A stretch of DNA of 64,000 bases from Bacillota bacterium (GCA_023436305.1 JAEZJQ010000142.1:54389-118388); one strand, 5' to 3'; counted from the first letter of the stretch, positions 17,484-26,255 are shown. Notes: generated by a model not told the origin, from the sequence alone. Numbers and translations are program-made.

Positions 17484-18827
17484 CTATACCGGCCGGATGG
17501 TCTGCGCCGGGTCTAGGGCAGCCGCCTTATAGGCCGGGTAAAATGACGCAAGCAAGGAAAATCCGGTGAGAATTGCAATGGTTGTTACAATCTGGCCTAG
17601 GTCCAGTACGGGATATAACGTTTTTCCCATAATGAAATCCATAGCGGCCACAGGTGAAGGGATTCCAGTCCAGCCGAAAAGCAGGATCAATCCGCTACTA
17701 ATCAAAACACCGGCCAGACTCGCCAGCAGAGTGATGGACAGGATCTCCCCCATGAATATCCGAATGACCAGGTTGCGGCTGAAACCAATGGCCCGCAAGG
17801 TACCAATCTCCCGGTAGCGCTCAATCCCCATCAGATAAACCAGATTGAAGATTAAAATGCTTATGATAATCATCATCAATACCACCAGTACGTTCAGGGT
17901 TACAAAGAGGCTATCGCCAACACTTTTAAACACTTTACCCATTTCCAGGTGGCTGGAGATTCTAACTTTCCCCCGGCTTACCTGATCCGCATCAAACTTT
18001 AAAGAGGTGACCTTCAAATCCTCGCTGGACAGCTTTTCAGCGGCGGAGATTACATTACCGGTTCCTTGCCGCCATAAAACTAATGATAGCTTGCCAATCA
18101 TTTGAGCTTCCGGTTTCTCGCCGCCGGTGAACAGGAGGATATCGGTGGCTTCTCCAGGATCAAACCCGGCTAGTTTCTGGACGCAGGAAGCGGGGACATA
18201 ATTAGCTTTATAACTGAATAGGGATAACATGATAAAGTTGCCGATGCCCACCACGTTAAGTTCCGCTTCCGAATTCAGGCCGTACCGGTTTTTCGTGGTG
18301 ACACGGAGAGTATCGCCCAATTTTGCCTTGAAGTTCCCCGCTTGTTCCTCGGTGAGTGTTATCTCGTTTGCCGCGGCGGGATTGATATACCGTCCCTCTT
18401 TTAGCAGAAAGGCTTCCCGGTAAGTCTTGAAGTCCGGTTCAATCCCGATAAGCATAGTTTCTTCCCGCTTGCCGTCCCGGGTTAAATAAACACTCTGGCG
18501 CGTCAATATCGTATGTCCGGCCCGCGGAAACTCCTTGGCGACAACACCCAATACGTTTCGGATGGTAGCGGGGGGCATGGGTTGTAGAGAATCCCAAGCC
18601 TTATTGTACTGCTCCACCATATCCGCTTCCCGGGATCCTTCGGCCCGAATCTGAATTTGGCCGGTGAACCCGTACTGGATAACTTTGGTGACTTTATTCT
18701 TGATGGCCAGAATCATGGAACCGGATATCATCATCACCAAAGAGGCCGCCAGGATAAGAAAACCCAAAGTAAATGAGCGCCACCACTTGGCGGTGGCATT
18801 TTTTAACGAAAGCCGGAACAGGTTCAT
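17484..18827 (-). CDS. FtsX/MacB-type ABC transporter permease
   Basis: 447 residues, same plan as its downstream neighbour: an N-terminal helix (FTLGFLILAASLVMMISGSM), an outer domain, then three helices after MGIERYREIGTLRAIGFSR. The first four bases (ATGA) overlap the stop of the ATPase gene, so translation is coupled. The two permeases differ in sequence, implying a heterodimeric exporter. Confidence 0.9.
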   Translation of the reverse strand: MNLFRLSLKNATAKWWRSFTLGFLILAASLVMMISGSMILAIKNKVTKVIQYGFTGQIQIRAEGSREADMVEQYNKAWDSLQPMPPATIRNVLGVVAKEFPRAGHTILTRQSVYLTRDGKREETMLIGIEPDFKTYREAFLLKEGRYINPAAANEITLTEEQAGNFKAKLGDTLRVTTKNRYGLNSEAELNVVGIGNFIMLSLFSYKANYVPASCVQKLAGFDPGEATDILLFTGGEKPEAQMIGKLSLVLWRQGTGNVISAAEKLSSEDLKVTSLKFDADQVSRGKVRISSHLEMGKVFKSVGDSLFVTLNVLVVLMMIIISILIFNLVYLMGIERYREIGTLRAIGFSRNLVIRIFMGEILSITLLASLAGVLISSGLILLFGWTGIPSPVAAMDFIMGKTLYPVLDLGQIVTTIAILTGFSLLASFYPAYKAAALDPAQTIRPV

Positions 18828-19522
18828 GACACATTCTCCTTTGTGGTCCCGTCTTCCAGGTATAACACCCGGTCAGCCCGGTTGATGATCTTGGGATCAT
18901 GGGATGAAAAGATGAAAGTAGTTAATTCCCGACGGTTAATCTCATGCATCAGTTCAATAATTTCAAGGCCGGTTTTGGAATCTAGATTGGCGGTGGGTTC
19001 ATCCGCTAGTATGATTTGGGGTTTGGTTACCAAAGCCCGGGCTATCGCCACCCGTTGTTGCTGGCCGCCGGAGAGTTCAAAAGGTCTTTGGCGCATCTGC
19101 CCGGTGAGGCCGACTTTGTCGATGAAGTATAATACCCGTTCCCGGCGTTCCCGCAGTGGAATGTCAGGACGGATTAACAGGGGTAATTCAACATTTTCAT
19201 AGACATTTAGGACGGAGATGAGATTAAAGGATTGAAACACGAAACCGAGCAAATGAGACCGGACCTTATCCAGTTTGGACTCGGTAAGTTCACTGACCAA
19301 GCAGTTCGCCAATCGGACTTCTCCTGTGGTTGGATAGTCTAGACAACCGATAATATTCAGGAGAGTCGACTTACCGCTTCCCGAAGGCCCGGCAAGGACT
19401 ACAAATTCACCCGGTTCGATATCCAGATCAATCCCCTGCAAAGCTGAAACTGTAGTATGACCGAGTTCGTATTCTTTGGTTACTCCGGTTAACGATACCA
19501 CTTTCGTTGAATTTTCATTCAT
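18824..19522 (-). CDS. ABC transporter ATPase, MacB/LolD type
   Basis: 232 residues, the usual length. Walker A is GPSGSGKST, the signature LSGGQQQRVAIARAL, Walker B ILADEPTANLD, and the switch histidine lies in SSHDP. The MacB/LolD branch couples to FtsX-like permeases, which follow directly. First gene of the exporter operon, with a GGGGGAA Shine-Dalgarno-like site; two MITE-like repeats and a 38-bp palindrome lie upstream. Confidence 0.93.
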   Translation of the reverse strand: MNENSTKVVSLTGVTKEYELGHTTVSALQGIDLDIEPGEFVVLAGPSGSGKSTLLNIIGCLDYPTTGEVRLANCLVSELTESKLDKVRSHLLGFVFQSFNLISVLNVYENVELPLLIRPDIPLRERRERVLYFIDKVGLTGQMRQRPFELSGGQQQRVAIARALVTKPQIILADEPTANLDSKTGLEIIELMHEINRRELTTFIFSSHDPKIINRADRVLYLEDGTTKENVS

Positions 19523-19603
19523 GAAAATTCCCCCTATCCGATTTCTTTTTTGACCATAAGAAAATAAAGAACACCATTGGTGGGTGTCAGGTCACCCCTA
19601 AAT

Positions 19604-19720
19604 CTAGGAGTCTGTGCGGCTAATCGGTTTTCGAAGTCTATTTTGTATTATGTAACATATTCTAATGCCACATATAATGGTTTATAGTTACTAAAAAGTG
19701 TTACGCGTACAGACTCCCAG
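19604..19720. mobile_element. 117-bp MITE-like element, copy A
   Basis: The left end CTAGGAGTCTGTGCG matches the reverse complement of the right end (CTGGGAGTCTGTACG) at 13 of 15 positions. The interior is shared with copy B (19865-19981), which has the same length of 117 bp. There is no ORF. No clear target-site duplication was seen. Confidence 0.65.
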
Positions 19721-19740
19721 AAAAGTTCCAGATAACTTTT

Positions 19741-19778
19741 AAACATATGATTTAAACAATTGTTTAAATCATATGTTT
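19741..19778. promoter_or_regulatory. 38-bp perfect palindrome, probable TetR operator
   Basis: The half-site AAACATATGATTTAAACAA is followed immediately by its exact reverse complement, with no spacer. It lies about 220 bp upstream of the exporter operon, which ends in a TetR gene. The TTTAAACAATTGTTTAAA core is typical of TetR-type operators. Confidence 0.75.
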
Positions 19779-19864
19779 ATGATACGCCACGTTTAGATAT
19801 TTTTCAAGTCCAATTTCGAACAATTAAGGGGATTGATCAAAGTTCGGGAGATGATTCGCATACT

Positions 19865-19981
19865 CTAGGAGTCCGTGCGGCTAATCGATTTTCGAAGAGT
19901 ATTTAGTATCGGGCAGCATATTTTAATACAACATATAATGGTTTTAAGTTATTAAAAAGTGTTACGCGCACAAACTCCTAG
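19865..19981. mobile_element. 117-bp MITE-like element, copy B
   Basis: The left end CTAGGAGTCCGTGCG and the right end GCGCACAAACTCCTAG form terminal inverted repeats (about 16 of 20 positions). It is in the same orientation as copy A, about 145 bp away, and has the same length. Left-half sequence also appears at 22966. Confidence 0.65.
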
Positions 19982-20001
19982 GGGGAAAATATCTTGAAAC
20001 T

Positions 20002-20030
20002 AAAAAACACCCATTTTCATGAATGTTTTT
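20002..20030 (-). terminator. Terminator of small membrane protein gene
   Basis: On the minus strand, AAAAACATTCA pairs with TGGGTGTTTTT (including G-T wobbles), followed by T residues. It lies about 40 bp after the gene ending at 20070. Confidence 0.6.
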
Positions 20031-20069
20031 AGCCGTTAATGATTGTAGCCATGTTTCAATATAAACAAA

Positions 20070-20321
20070 TTACTTTTGTTTCCCGGAAAAAACAGCGGCC
20101 AAGATAAGTCCGATCACTAAGCCGCCCAATGCTCCAAGCACCATGTAAAGAAATGAAGTTTGAGCGGTTTTCACAAAAATTTGATCAACCCCTTTTAAAT
20201 TGATGCCGGCCAGGATTACTTTTTTAAAGGGAAGCTGGCCCACCAGCAAAAGGGATGGCCGTAATAAAAAACCGATATAACCGCCAACCAGGATACCAAT
20301 GACTGCAAAAATTTTTTTCAT
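20070..20321 (-). CDS. Small two-helix membrane protein
   Basis: 83 residues from the ATG at 20321 (GGGAGAG six bases upstream). Two hydrophobic segments (IFAVIGILVGGYIGFLL and FLYMVLGALGGLVIGLILAAV) flank a basic/polar loop. Glycine-rich helix packing is evident. No family was recognised. Confidence 0.65.
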   Translation of the reverse strand: MKKIFAVIGILVGGYIGFLLRPSLLLVGQLPFKKVILAGINLKGVDQIFVKTAQTSFLYMVLGALGGLVIGLILAAVFSGKQK

Positions 20322-20538
20322 TGATTTCTCTCCCATCATTTGAATTGGTCACAATATTGCCCTTCGCTTAATTCTTAACTCAAGATGAATTCCCTTTCTT
20401 TTAGATATGGAAATATTTTAAATTCTAATTGTATAATCGGCGATATCGGTATGCAGTTTAAGAGGATATTTAGACATTTGTAAGTATCCACCAGATAATT
20501 GAGGGTTGATAAATTGTGAAATTTATTACTTAAAGGCA

Positions 20539-20564
20539 AAAAATCCAGATTGAACTGGATTTTT
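20539..20564 (-). terminator. Terminator of the small tandem genes
   Basis: AAAAATCCAG / CTGGATTTTT with a 6-base loop and flanking A/T runs, about 30 bp after the stop at 20595. It could work on both strands. Confidence 0.7.
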
Positions 20565-20594
20565 ACGCATTACATCATGAAAATGGACAAGATA

Positions 20595-20780
20595 CTAAAT
20601 TGAAACCGTCGAACTGGTGAGGATATAATCCAACTCAGCTGTTCCCACCTCCAAATGATGGGCTGCCTCCAAAAGAAGCTTTTTGGCGTTGTTATTGGGT
20701 TCATTCCGGGCCATATCCCGCAGTTTCAGGGCATTGTGTTTGCAATTATTAGCCGCGTTAAAAACCTGTTGAACGGACAT
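20595..20780 (-). CDS. Small helical protein (61 aa)
   Basis: Starts MSVQQVFNAANNCKHNALKL with GAGGTGG exactly five bases upstream. It is predicted as two amphipathic helices (KLRDMARNEPNNNAKKLLLEAAHH is one break region). It has one Cys and is rich in Asn and His. It resembles in size and pattern the DUF1657-type small proteins of sporulating Bacillota, but I cannot confirm membership. Second of two tandem genes with identical ribosome-binding sites. Confidence 0.65.
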   Translation of the reverse strand: MSVQQVFNAANNCKHNALKLRDMARNEPNNNAKKLLLEAAHHLEVGTAELDYILTSSTVSI

Positions 20781-20790
20781 TATCTCCACC

Positions 20791-20970
20791 TCACGATAAA
20801 TGTGTTTTGGCCTGGACCAGAGAATTAATACACATCTCAATGTGGGCCGCACCCAAGGTTGCCGTCTGCCGCTCCATGGCACAGAGGAACGTGTTCGCCA
20901 CCGTCCGGAGTTCATGGGCCGACTGAGTGCAACTGTCGATGCATTCCTGAATTGTTTGTGCTGTTGCCAA
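20791..20970 (-). CDS. Small Cys-containing helical protein (59 aa)
   Basis: The chosen start is TTG at 20970 with GAGGTGG five bases upstream, the same arrangement as the next gene 10 bp downstream. The product begins MATAQTIQECIDSCTQ and holds four Cys (ECIDSC, LCAM, EMCINS) in helical context, a spacing that could bind a metal or form disulfides. Function unknown. Confidence 0.6.
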   Translation of the reverse strand: MATAQTIQECIDSCTQSAHELRTVANTFLCAMERQTATLGAAHIEMCINSLVQAKTHLS

Positions 20971-21141
20971 TGATACCACCTCTTGGTTAGTATGCCACCG
21001 GGGGAATTTTTTAGTCAGGGTGAATAAAGAATGACCCCCGATGAGAATCTTAAAGGGAAATACTTGGTAATGACGAATAACTAAAATAATAAATTGCTTT
21101 GGTTTGAATATTCACCATCAATGAATAAAGGAAGATCATTC

Positions 21142-22968
21142 ATGCCCAATCCCAGCCAAACCTATTCAAAACGGATTCATGATTATCAGCAATTGATAAT
21201 GAAACAAACCCATTCTTCCAACCGGATTGTATTCTTTAAACTTCTGCTCCTTTTCATTGGAATAGTTACAACCACATATCTTATTATCCGTAAGAACTAC
21301 CCCATCGGCGGCGGAGCGCTCTTTTTGTTCATCTTCGGGTTCGTTATCCTTGATATCCGGCATAAGAGAATCATTCGAAACAAAAACTACGCCAACATCC
21401 TGCTTACGCTTAATGAAAACTCTTTAAAACGTTTCAATAATAAATGGATCGATTTTCCAGATACCGGCGAGGAATTTAAGGACGATAGCCACCGTTATGC
21501 CGGTGATCTTGATATCTTCGGCAAAGGGTCGCTCTTTCAATTGATCAATTCCGCCACCACCTGGCTGGGCCGCCGCAAATTGGCCGGATTTCTCACGCAA
21601 AACCTGAAATCTGCGGGCTCTATTCAAGAGCGCCAAGAATCCATCACGGAATTGGCATCCAAAATCGGCTGGCGGCAACGATTTCAAACCGAAGGATTGC
21701 TGTTAGCCGGTAAAATGCAAAATCCTGAAGCTTTCTGGCGGTGGGGAGGCAGCTATAACCCCTTTTATTGCCGGCCGGCGGTGAAGATCGTTTTGCGGGC
21801 CGTGCCGATGATGACCATTATACTAATCATCGGCGCCAATATCCACCCCGCCGGGGCTGCCACTCCAATCATCCCCGGTTACTACCCCTGGATCGCCTTA
21901 TTCATCCAGTTGCTACTGTTGCTTCCGGGCCGGAAGAAGCGGGACCGGGCCTTGGACGTGGTTTACAACTACCGCAACAGCATCAAAACCTATGAACGCC
22001 TGTTCAAGCATTTCGAGTGCCGCCGTTTTCAATCCGGATTATTAAAATCCATGCAAAACAATTTGCATAACCGGGAAGGAACAGCCGTGCATCAACAAAT
22101 TGCCCGGCTGGACCAGATCGCCGATATGATTTCCAACCGTTATAACGGGCTGTTTTATGTTTTTCTCAACATCATTACTCTCTGGGATTACCAGTGTTTA
22201 GTAGTGCTTGAAACCTGGAAAAAAGAATCGGGGCGGGATCTGCAAAAATGGTGGGACATTTTGGCCGAAGCCGAAGCTCTGGCCAGTCTCTCTTTACTTC
22301 GTTTCGACCACCCGGATTGGGTTTACCCAAGCTTTGCCATGGGTCGCGCTCAATATACGGCCAAAGGGCTGGGCCATCCGTTGATTCCGGAAACCCGGGT
22401 AACCAATGATCTGGATATAAAACCCCCGGTCAGCGCCCTCCTGATTACCGGTTCCAATATGTCCGGGAAAAGCACCTATCTCCGGACCGCGGGAATCAAC
22501 CTGGTTCTGGCCTACGCCGGAGCCCCGGTATGCGCCAAAGAGTTTCATTGTTCATTAATGGATGTTTATAGTTGTATGCGGATTAGCGATAATCTGGAAA
22601 AGAACATCTCCACGTTTTACGCGGAACTGCTGCGGATCAAGGAGATTGTGGCGGCGGCTCAAGCCGGTTATCCGGTGTTTTTTCTGCTGGATGAGATCTT
22701 TAAGGGGACCAATTCCATGGACCGGCATACGGGAGCTGAAGTGCTGATTAAACAGTTAATCAAACAAGGCGCTTTGGGAATGGTCTCGACTCATGATCTC
22801 GAACTCGGACGCTTGGAAGCGGAAATGAAGGGGCAGGTGAAAAACTATTATTTCCGGGAGTTTTACCGGGATGACCAAATCTACTTTGATTATAAGCTTC
22901 GATCGGGGCTTTCGACAACGAGGAATGCGATATATTTGATTCGGGCGGTGGGGATTGAGGTGGAGTAG
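21142..22968 (+). CDS. Membrane-anchored MutS-like ATPase
   Basis: 608 residues. Two N-terminal membrane helices (FFKLLLLFIGIVTTTYLII and ALFLFIFGFVILDI) and further hydrophobic stretches near residues 215-260 precede a MutS-type ATPase domain. Walker A is ITGSNMSGKSTYL (about 437-449), Walker B FFLLDEIFKGTNS (about 513-525), then STHDLEL. The mismatch-recognition domain I of true MutS is absent. Such MutS-V proteins occur in many Bacteroidota and Bacillota without a defined repair role. The start ATG has AAAGGAAG seven bases upstream. The stop TAG falls at the left end of a repeat copy. Confidence 0.87.
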   Translation: MPNPSQTYSKRIHDYQQLIMKQTHSSNRIVFFKLLLLFIGIVTTTYLIIRKNYPIGGGALFLFIFGFVILDIRHKRIIRNKNYANILLTLNENSLKRFNNKWIDFPDTGEEFKDDSHRYAGDLDIFGKGSLFQLINSATTWLGRRKLAGFLTQNLKSAGSIQERQESITELASKIGWRQRFQTEGLLLAGKMQNPEAFWRWGGSYNPFYCRPAVKIVLRAVPMMTIILIIGANIHPAGAATPIIPGYYPWIALFIQLLLLLPGRKKRDRALDVVYNYRNSIKTYERLFKHFECRRFQSGLLKSMQNNLHNREGTAVHQQIARLDQIADMISNRYNGLFYVFLNIITLWDYQCLVVLETWKKESGRDLQKWWDILAEAEALASLSLLRFDHPDWVYPSFAMGRAQYTAKGLGHPLIPETRVTNDLDIKPPVSALLITGSNMSGKSTYLRTAGINLVLAYAGAPVCAKEFHCSLMDVYSCMRISDNLEKNISTFYAELLRIKEIVAAAQAGYPVFFLLDEIFKGTNSMDRHTGAEVLIKQLIKQGALGMVSTHDLELGRLEAEMKGQVKNYYFREFYRDDQIYFDYKLRSGLSTTRNAIYLIRAVGIEVE

Positions 22969-23066
22969 GGTTCTGTGCGGTTAATCGATTTTCGAAGCAT
23001 ATTTAGCGTCATTCAGATTAGGATTTACGATATATTAACATTTTAAGTTTATCGTAAGAACAATTT
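22966..23066. mobile_element. Degenerate MITE-like copy C
   Basis: The left ~45 bp (TAGGGTTCTGTGCGGTTAAT onward) resembles copies A and B; the right half has diverged. It begins exactly at the stop codon of the MutS-like gene, so the element may supply that TAG. Confidence 0.5.
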
Positions 23067-23118
23067 AAATTTTTCCCGGTGTAAATTATGATAAAATGAT
23101 AGCAGATAATTATGAGGG

Positions 23119-23409
23119 GTGTCTTTTATACATGATACCAAAGTAGCGGTGTTGCTTGAAGATTTGCGTTCACAATTCCGTACCTTTGGGGAAGGTTTAC
23201 AGATGATGAACGAGAAGATGGACAAAGGTTTTGAGGCGCTAAATAATCGTATGGTGGAGACAAGAATGGATCGTATGGAAACAAAAATGGATCATATGGA
23301 AACCAGTAACCGCCAGGAACACCAGCAAATAATCCAGACAGTCAAAGATTTGGATAACGAAGTTAAACGGCTGGATACTGAAGTAGTACAAATCAAACGG
23401 GTAAAGTAA
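23119..23409 (+). CDS. Small coiled-coil protein, paralogue 1
   Basis: 96 residues from a GTG. A long heptad-patterned helix holds repeated RMDRMETKMDHMET units and ends EVVQIKRVK. The intact paralogue at 23479 starts MDDNKVVILLEDLR, and the matching point here is an ATA codon at 23128 (ATA CAT GAT ACC AAA). The original ATG may therefore be lost. The GTG at 23119 lies only a base or two from the GAGGGG site, so expression may be poor. Role unknown. Confidence 0.6.
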   Translation: MSFIHDTKVAVLLEDLRSQFRTFGEGLQMMNEKMDKGFEALNNRMVETRMDRMETKMDHMETSNRQEHQQIIQTVKDLDNEVKRLDTEVVQIKRVK

Positions 23410-23478
23410 TAATTATTGTTGATGAGCCCATAGCTTATGAAGATAGAAATCAAGTCATTCTTCGAGGAGTGATTTTAA

Positions 23479-23736
23479 ATGGATGATAACAAAGTAGTGA
23501 TTTTGTTAGAGGATTTACGGGCGCAGTTTAGGACTTTCGGTGAAGGATTGCAATTATTGAATGATAAGGTTGATAGGGTTGAAATAAAAGTGGACAAGTT
23601 AGAACAGAAACTTGATACCCACATTGAAGAAAATCGACGTGATTTTGAAGCAAACCGCCGAGAACATCAGCAACTAATGCAGATGGTTAAAGAGCTAGAC
23701 AAGGAAGTTCAAGTGGAAATTAAGAGAGTAAAATAG
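23479..23736 (+). CDS. Small coiled-coil protein, paralogue 2
   Basis: 85 residues, ATG with GAGGAG nine bases upstream. Starts MDDNKVVILLEDLRAQF with FRTFGEGLQ shared with its neighbour, then a coiled coil (KVDKLEQKLDTHIEENRRDF) and the common end IKRVK. It probably oligomerises. Two decayed copies of the same family lie at 35756 and 37128. Confidence 0.7.
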   Translation: MDDNKVVILLEDLRAQFRTFGEGLQLLNDKVDRVEIKVDKLEQKLDTHIEENRRDFEANRREHQQLMQMVKELDKEVQVEIKRVK

Positions 23737-23801
23737 CCCAAACATAAATTTGCTTCATTACTCCGGAAGAGATTATCCTTTAAAACATGTTACGTCCCTA
23801 T

Positions 23802-23848
23802 GACCGCTTCAATTGCTCTAATGATAAAGATTTAGAGCGGTTTTTTTA
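23802..23848 (+). terminator. Terminator after the coiled-coil pair
   Basis: The stem GCTCTAA / TTAGAGC (23815-23838), extended by ACCGCT/AGCGGT-type pairing, is followed by seven T. Confidence 0.8.
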
Positions 23849-23965
23849 TTTTCCTTTGTCTCCTATTCCTAAATTGGAAACCAACCCCGGTTGAATCGGA
23901 AAACTACTCGCCGCCCATTGTCTCCCTCATGGTAGAGCCAAAAAGGACATAGCCTAATTTTCAGG

Positions 23966-24303
23966 GACGAGAATGGCATTGAAGCCCTGAAAGCATGTGA
24001 AAGGGAGATTTCCGACGTTGTTCTTATGGATATAGGAATGCGGTATGTAAAGGGATTGAATGCACCAAATTATTGAAAGCAAAATACAGCAACATTAAAA
24101 CCATCATCTTGACGATTTTCGAGGATGATCTTAATGTTTTAAATGCTTTAAATAATGGAGCCGACGGCTATATCCTCAAGGACATCTCTCCGGAGGAACT
24201 GATCCTGACAATCAAAAGCGTGGCAGCCGGGCTCAATATTATGACTAAAAATACTTTTGACAGTATTTTGTTCACTTCCATATCTTCCCAAACAACTCCG
24301 TAA
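23966..24303 (+). pseudogene. Response-regulator receiver remnant
   Basis: Two frames together read as a NarL-type receiver: DENGIEALKACE...SDVVLMDIGM in the first frame, then GIECTKLLKAKYSNIKTIIL and GADGYILKDISPEELILTI in the next. The phosphoacceptor Asp is in LMDIG. A frameshift falls near 24040-24052. The N-terminal strand and the DNA-binding domain are missing, and the end stops after DSILFTSIS. No partner kinase is nearby. Confidence 0.7.
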
Positions 24304-24656
24304 ACGCTCTCCTTTCCATACTTCAACATGACCCATTCCTGGGAGCAGGGAGTCGTTAACCAATTCCGGGAACCGATCGCTGGATGGCCGGTGTTTTATC
24401 GGCGGTCAGGGAGTTTATACCTTGTTGGAAGGCGGTTACCATCCGGGAAGTATGCCGGAAGTTTCCGTTTATTTAGCCTGAGTGGCTGTTTGACGCTGTT
24501 TGACTGGGTAAAACTATCCGCCGAATATCACCAGACCGGAGGCACACTCCCGATCCCCGACTGCCGGGAAGCGATTTCCGGTCTAGGATAATCCCCGGCC
24601 CCAAGGTTACCCACTTTATTTTAAATCTGTTTTAATCCTGAATTCGGCAAGTATCT
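24304..24656. other. Non-coding or decayed stretch
   Basis: About 350 bases between the receiver remnant and the permease stop. Short open frames exist in several frames, but none has a start signal or recognisable product. It may be further decayed coding DNA. Confidence 0.4.
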
Positions 24657-26255
24657 TCAAATCCCATTCACCTTCAATAACACCACTACAAAGATCGAGG
24701 TAATCACGGTTAAAATCAGCGAAAACACAAATGCGATCCGGATCACCTTATTTTCTTCTCCGATCTTATCGATGGATGCCGCCGCGTTTTGGAGTTTCGC
24801 CGGAGAAATTACACTGGCCAGACCGCTGCCAAAGGCCAGACCGGCGGTAATAATAATCAGGCCGGTAAGGGGCATGGACAGGTTTTTAGCGGTAGACAGG
24901 GTATATTTGGCGAACATGGCAATGGCAGAGGCCTCACTGCCGGTAATAAAACCGCCGAAGAGGCCGATGAAGGAGACCACGCTGCCGTAAGCGCTTTGGA
25001 AGAACTGGGCGGAGTAACCGGCCAGGATCTCCACCATGCTGGGCATGGTAAATTTGTGGGCGGCCATATTATAACCGGACATATTCATGACCTCGCCGAT
25101 GGCAAAAAAGATAGCTGCGGCAAATACAGGACGGTAGGCCCGTTTGAACCATATCTTCATTGTATCTTTTAGCTGCGCCCCCGTAGGTTTCAGGAACGGA
25201 ATTGATAACAGAGTACTCACGAAGATCCAGGTATAAGCCTGCCAGAGAGCCCGGGTTTCCAGCGGTTTTCCGTCGGCGGTCAGCCCCAGAACCGGCAGTT
25301 TCAAAGTCCGGTATAGCAGATTAAAGATATCTTTGGGGATATTCAAGGCCAAGATGATGACGACTAAGAAAATCCAGGGAAGCAATGCTTTCCAGAGCGG
25401 GAATTGCTTTTCGTAAGCCAGTTCCGCCTCGCTCAAACGGCTCCGATCGATGATTTTCCCGCCGGTGGTTTTTAAATATACAGCCATGATAATAATAACC
25501 GCAATTCCGCACAGGACGCCGGTCAAAACTACCAGGTTGTCATATTGGTTGGTAAAATAAGATACAACCCCAATCACCGCCCCGGTGATAAGGCACGGCA
25601 GCCAACCTTCCTTAACCGCTTTCCATTTTCCTACGATCCAAAGCATGCAGAAACCAATTAGCGTAGAAACTACCGGCAGGAACATAAAAAAGATCATGCC
25701 CGCCTGATGAAGGCTGATTTCATTGCCTGTTCCCAGGAAACTGTTGGCGATATCCACAAATACCACGATAGGTGCCCCTAACAGCGCATATGTACACAAA
25801 GAATCATAACCGATGGCTGGCAGGGCAATAGCCACATAAGTGGAATAACCCATGGCAACTAAGATCGGCGGCAACAAAGAAACCGGAGTGGCTCCCACGG
25901 CCACCATCAATGTCCCGAAACCGATGTTTATCATCATAATCTGCACCGCCCGGTTATCACTGGCGATGGTTTTGATGAAGATGATAATTCGTTTCAAAGC
26001 CCCGGTCTTTTCCATGAAAGCCATTTGTAATAATGAAGTGGCCACAATCAGCGATACTGAAAATGAACGAATGAGCCCGGCACCGGTGGCCCGGAGAATC
26101 ACTTCAAACGAAGTTTGAAAAAACAATACAGCCACGGCGGAGATGGCGATCCAACCTACAATGCCGCAGATATCGGCGGCCTTTTTAAAAACAATCAGCA
26201 TAACTAAAATCACAATAATCGGCAACAAGGTCAATAATAATGATGGAATTGTCAT
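24657..26255 (-). CDS. Lactate permease-family transporter
   Basis: 532 residues with 12 or more membrane helices and the LctP/LldP pattern: VGATPVSLLPPILVAMG, an inner LPAIGYDSLCTYALLGAP region, FGGFITGSEASAIAMF, and SVISPAKLQNAAASI near the end. The family moves lactate or glycolate with protons. AAAGGAG lies eight bases before the ATG. It is alone on its strand, so the substrate is not supported by context. Confidence 0.85.
   Translation of the reverse strand: MTIPSLLLTLLPIIVILVMLIVFKKAADICGIVGWIAISAVAVLFFQTSFEVILRATGAGLIRSFSVSLIVATSLLQMAFMEKTGALKRIIIFIKTIASDNRAVQIMMINIGFGTLMVAVGATPVSLLPPILVAMGYSTYVAIALPAIGYDSLCTYALLGAPIVVFVDIANSFLGTGNEISLHQAGMIFFMFLPVVSTLIGFCMLWIVGKWKAVKEGWLPCLITGAVIGVVSYFTNQYDNLVVLTGVLCGIAVIIIMAVYLKTTGGKIIDRSRLSEAELAYEKQFPLWKALLPWIFLVVIILALNIPKDIFNLLYRTLKLPVLGLTADGKPLETRALWQAYTWIFVSTLLSIPFLKPTGAQLKDTMKIWFKRAYRPVFAAAIFFAIGEVMNMSGYNMAAHKFTMPSMVEILAGYSAQFFQSAYGSVVSFIGLFGGFITGSEASAIAMFAKYTLSTAKNLSMPLTGLIIITAGLAFGSGLASVISPAKLQNAAASIDKIGEENKVIRIAFVFSLILTVITSIFVVVLLKVNGI

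Noticed and set aside
19604..19981. The paired repeats as a CRISPR array
   Set aside because: Only two 117-bp units with inverted ends and a single spacer of about 145 bp; no short direct repeats.
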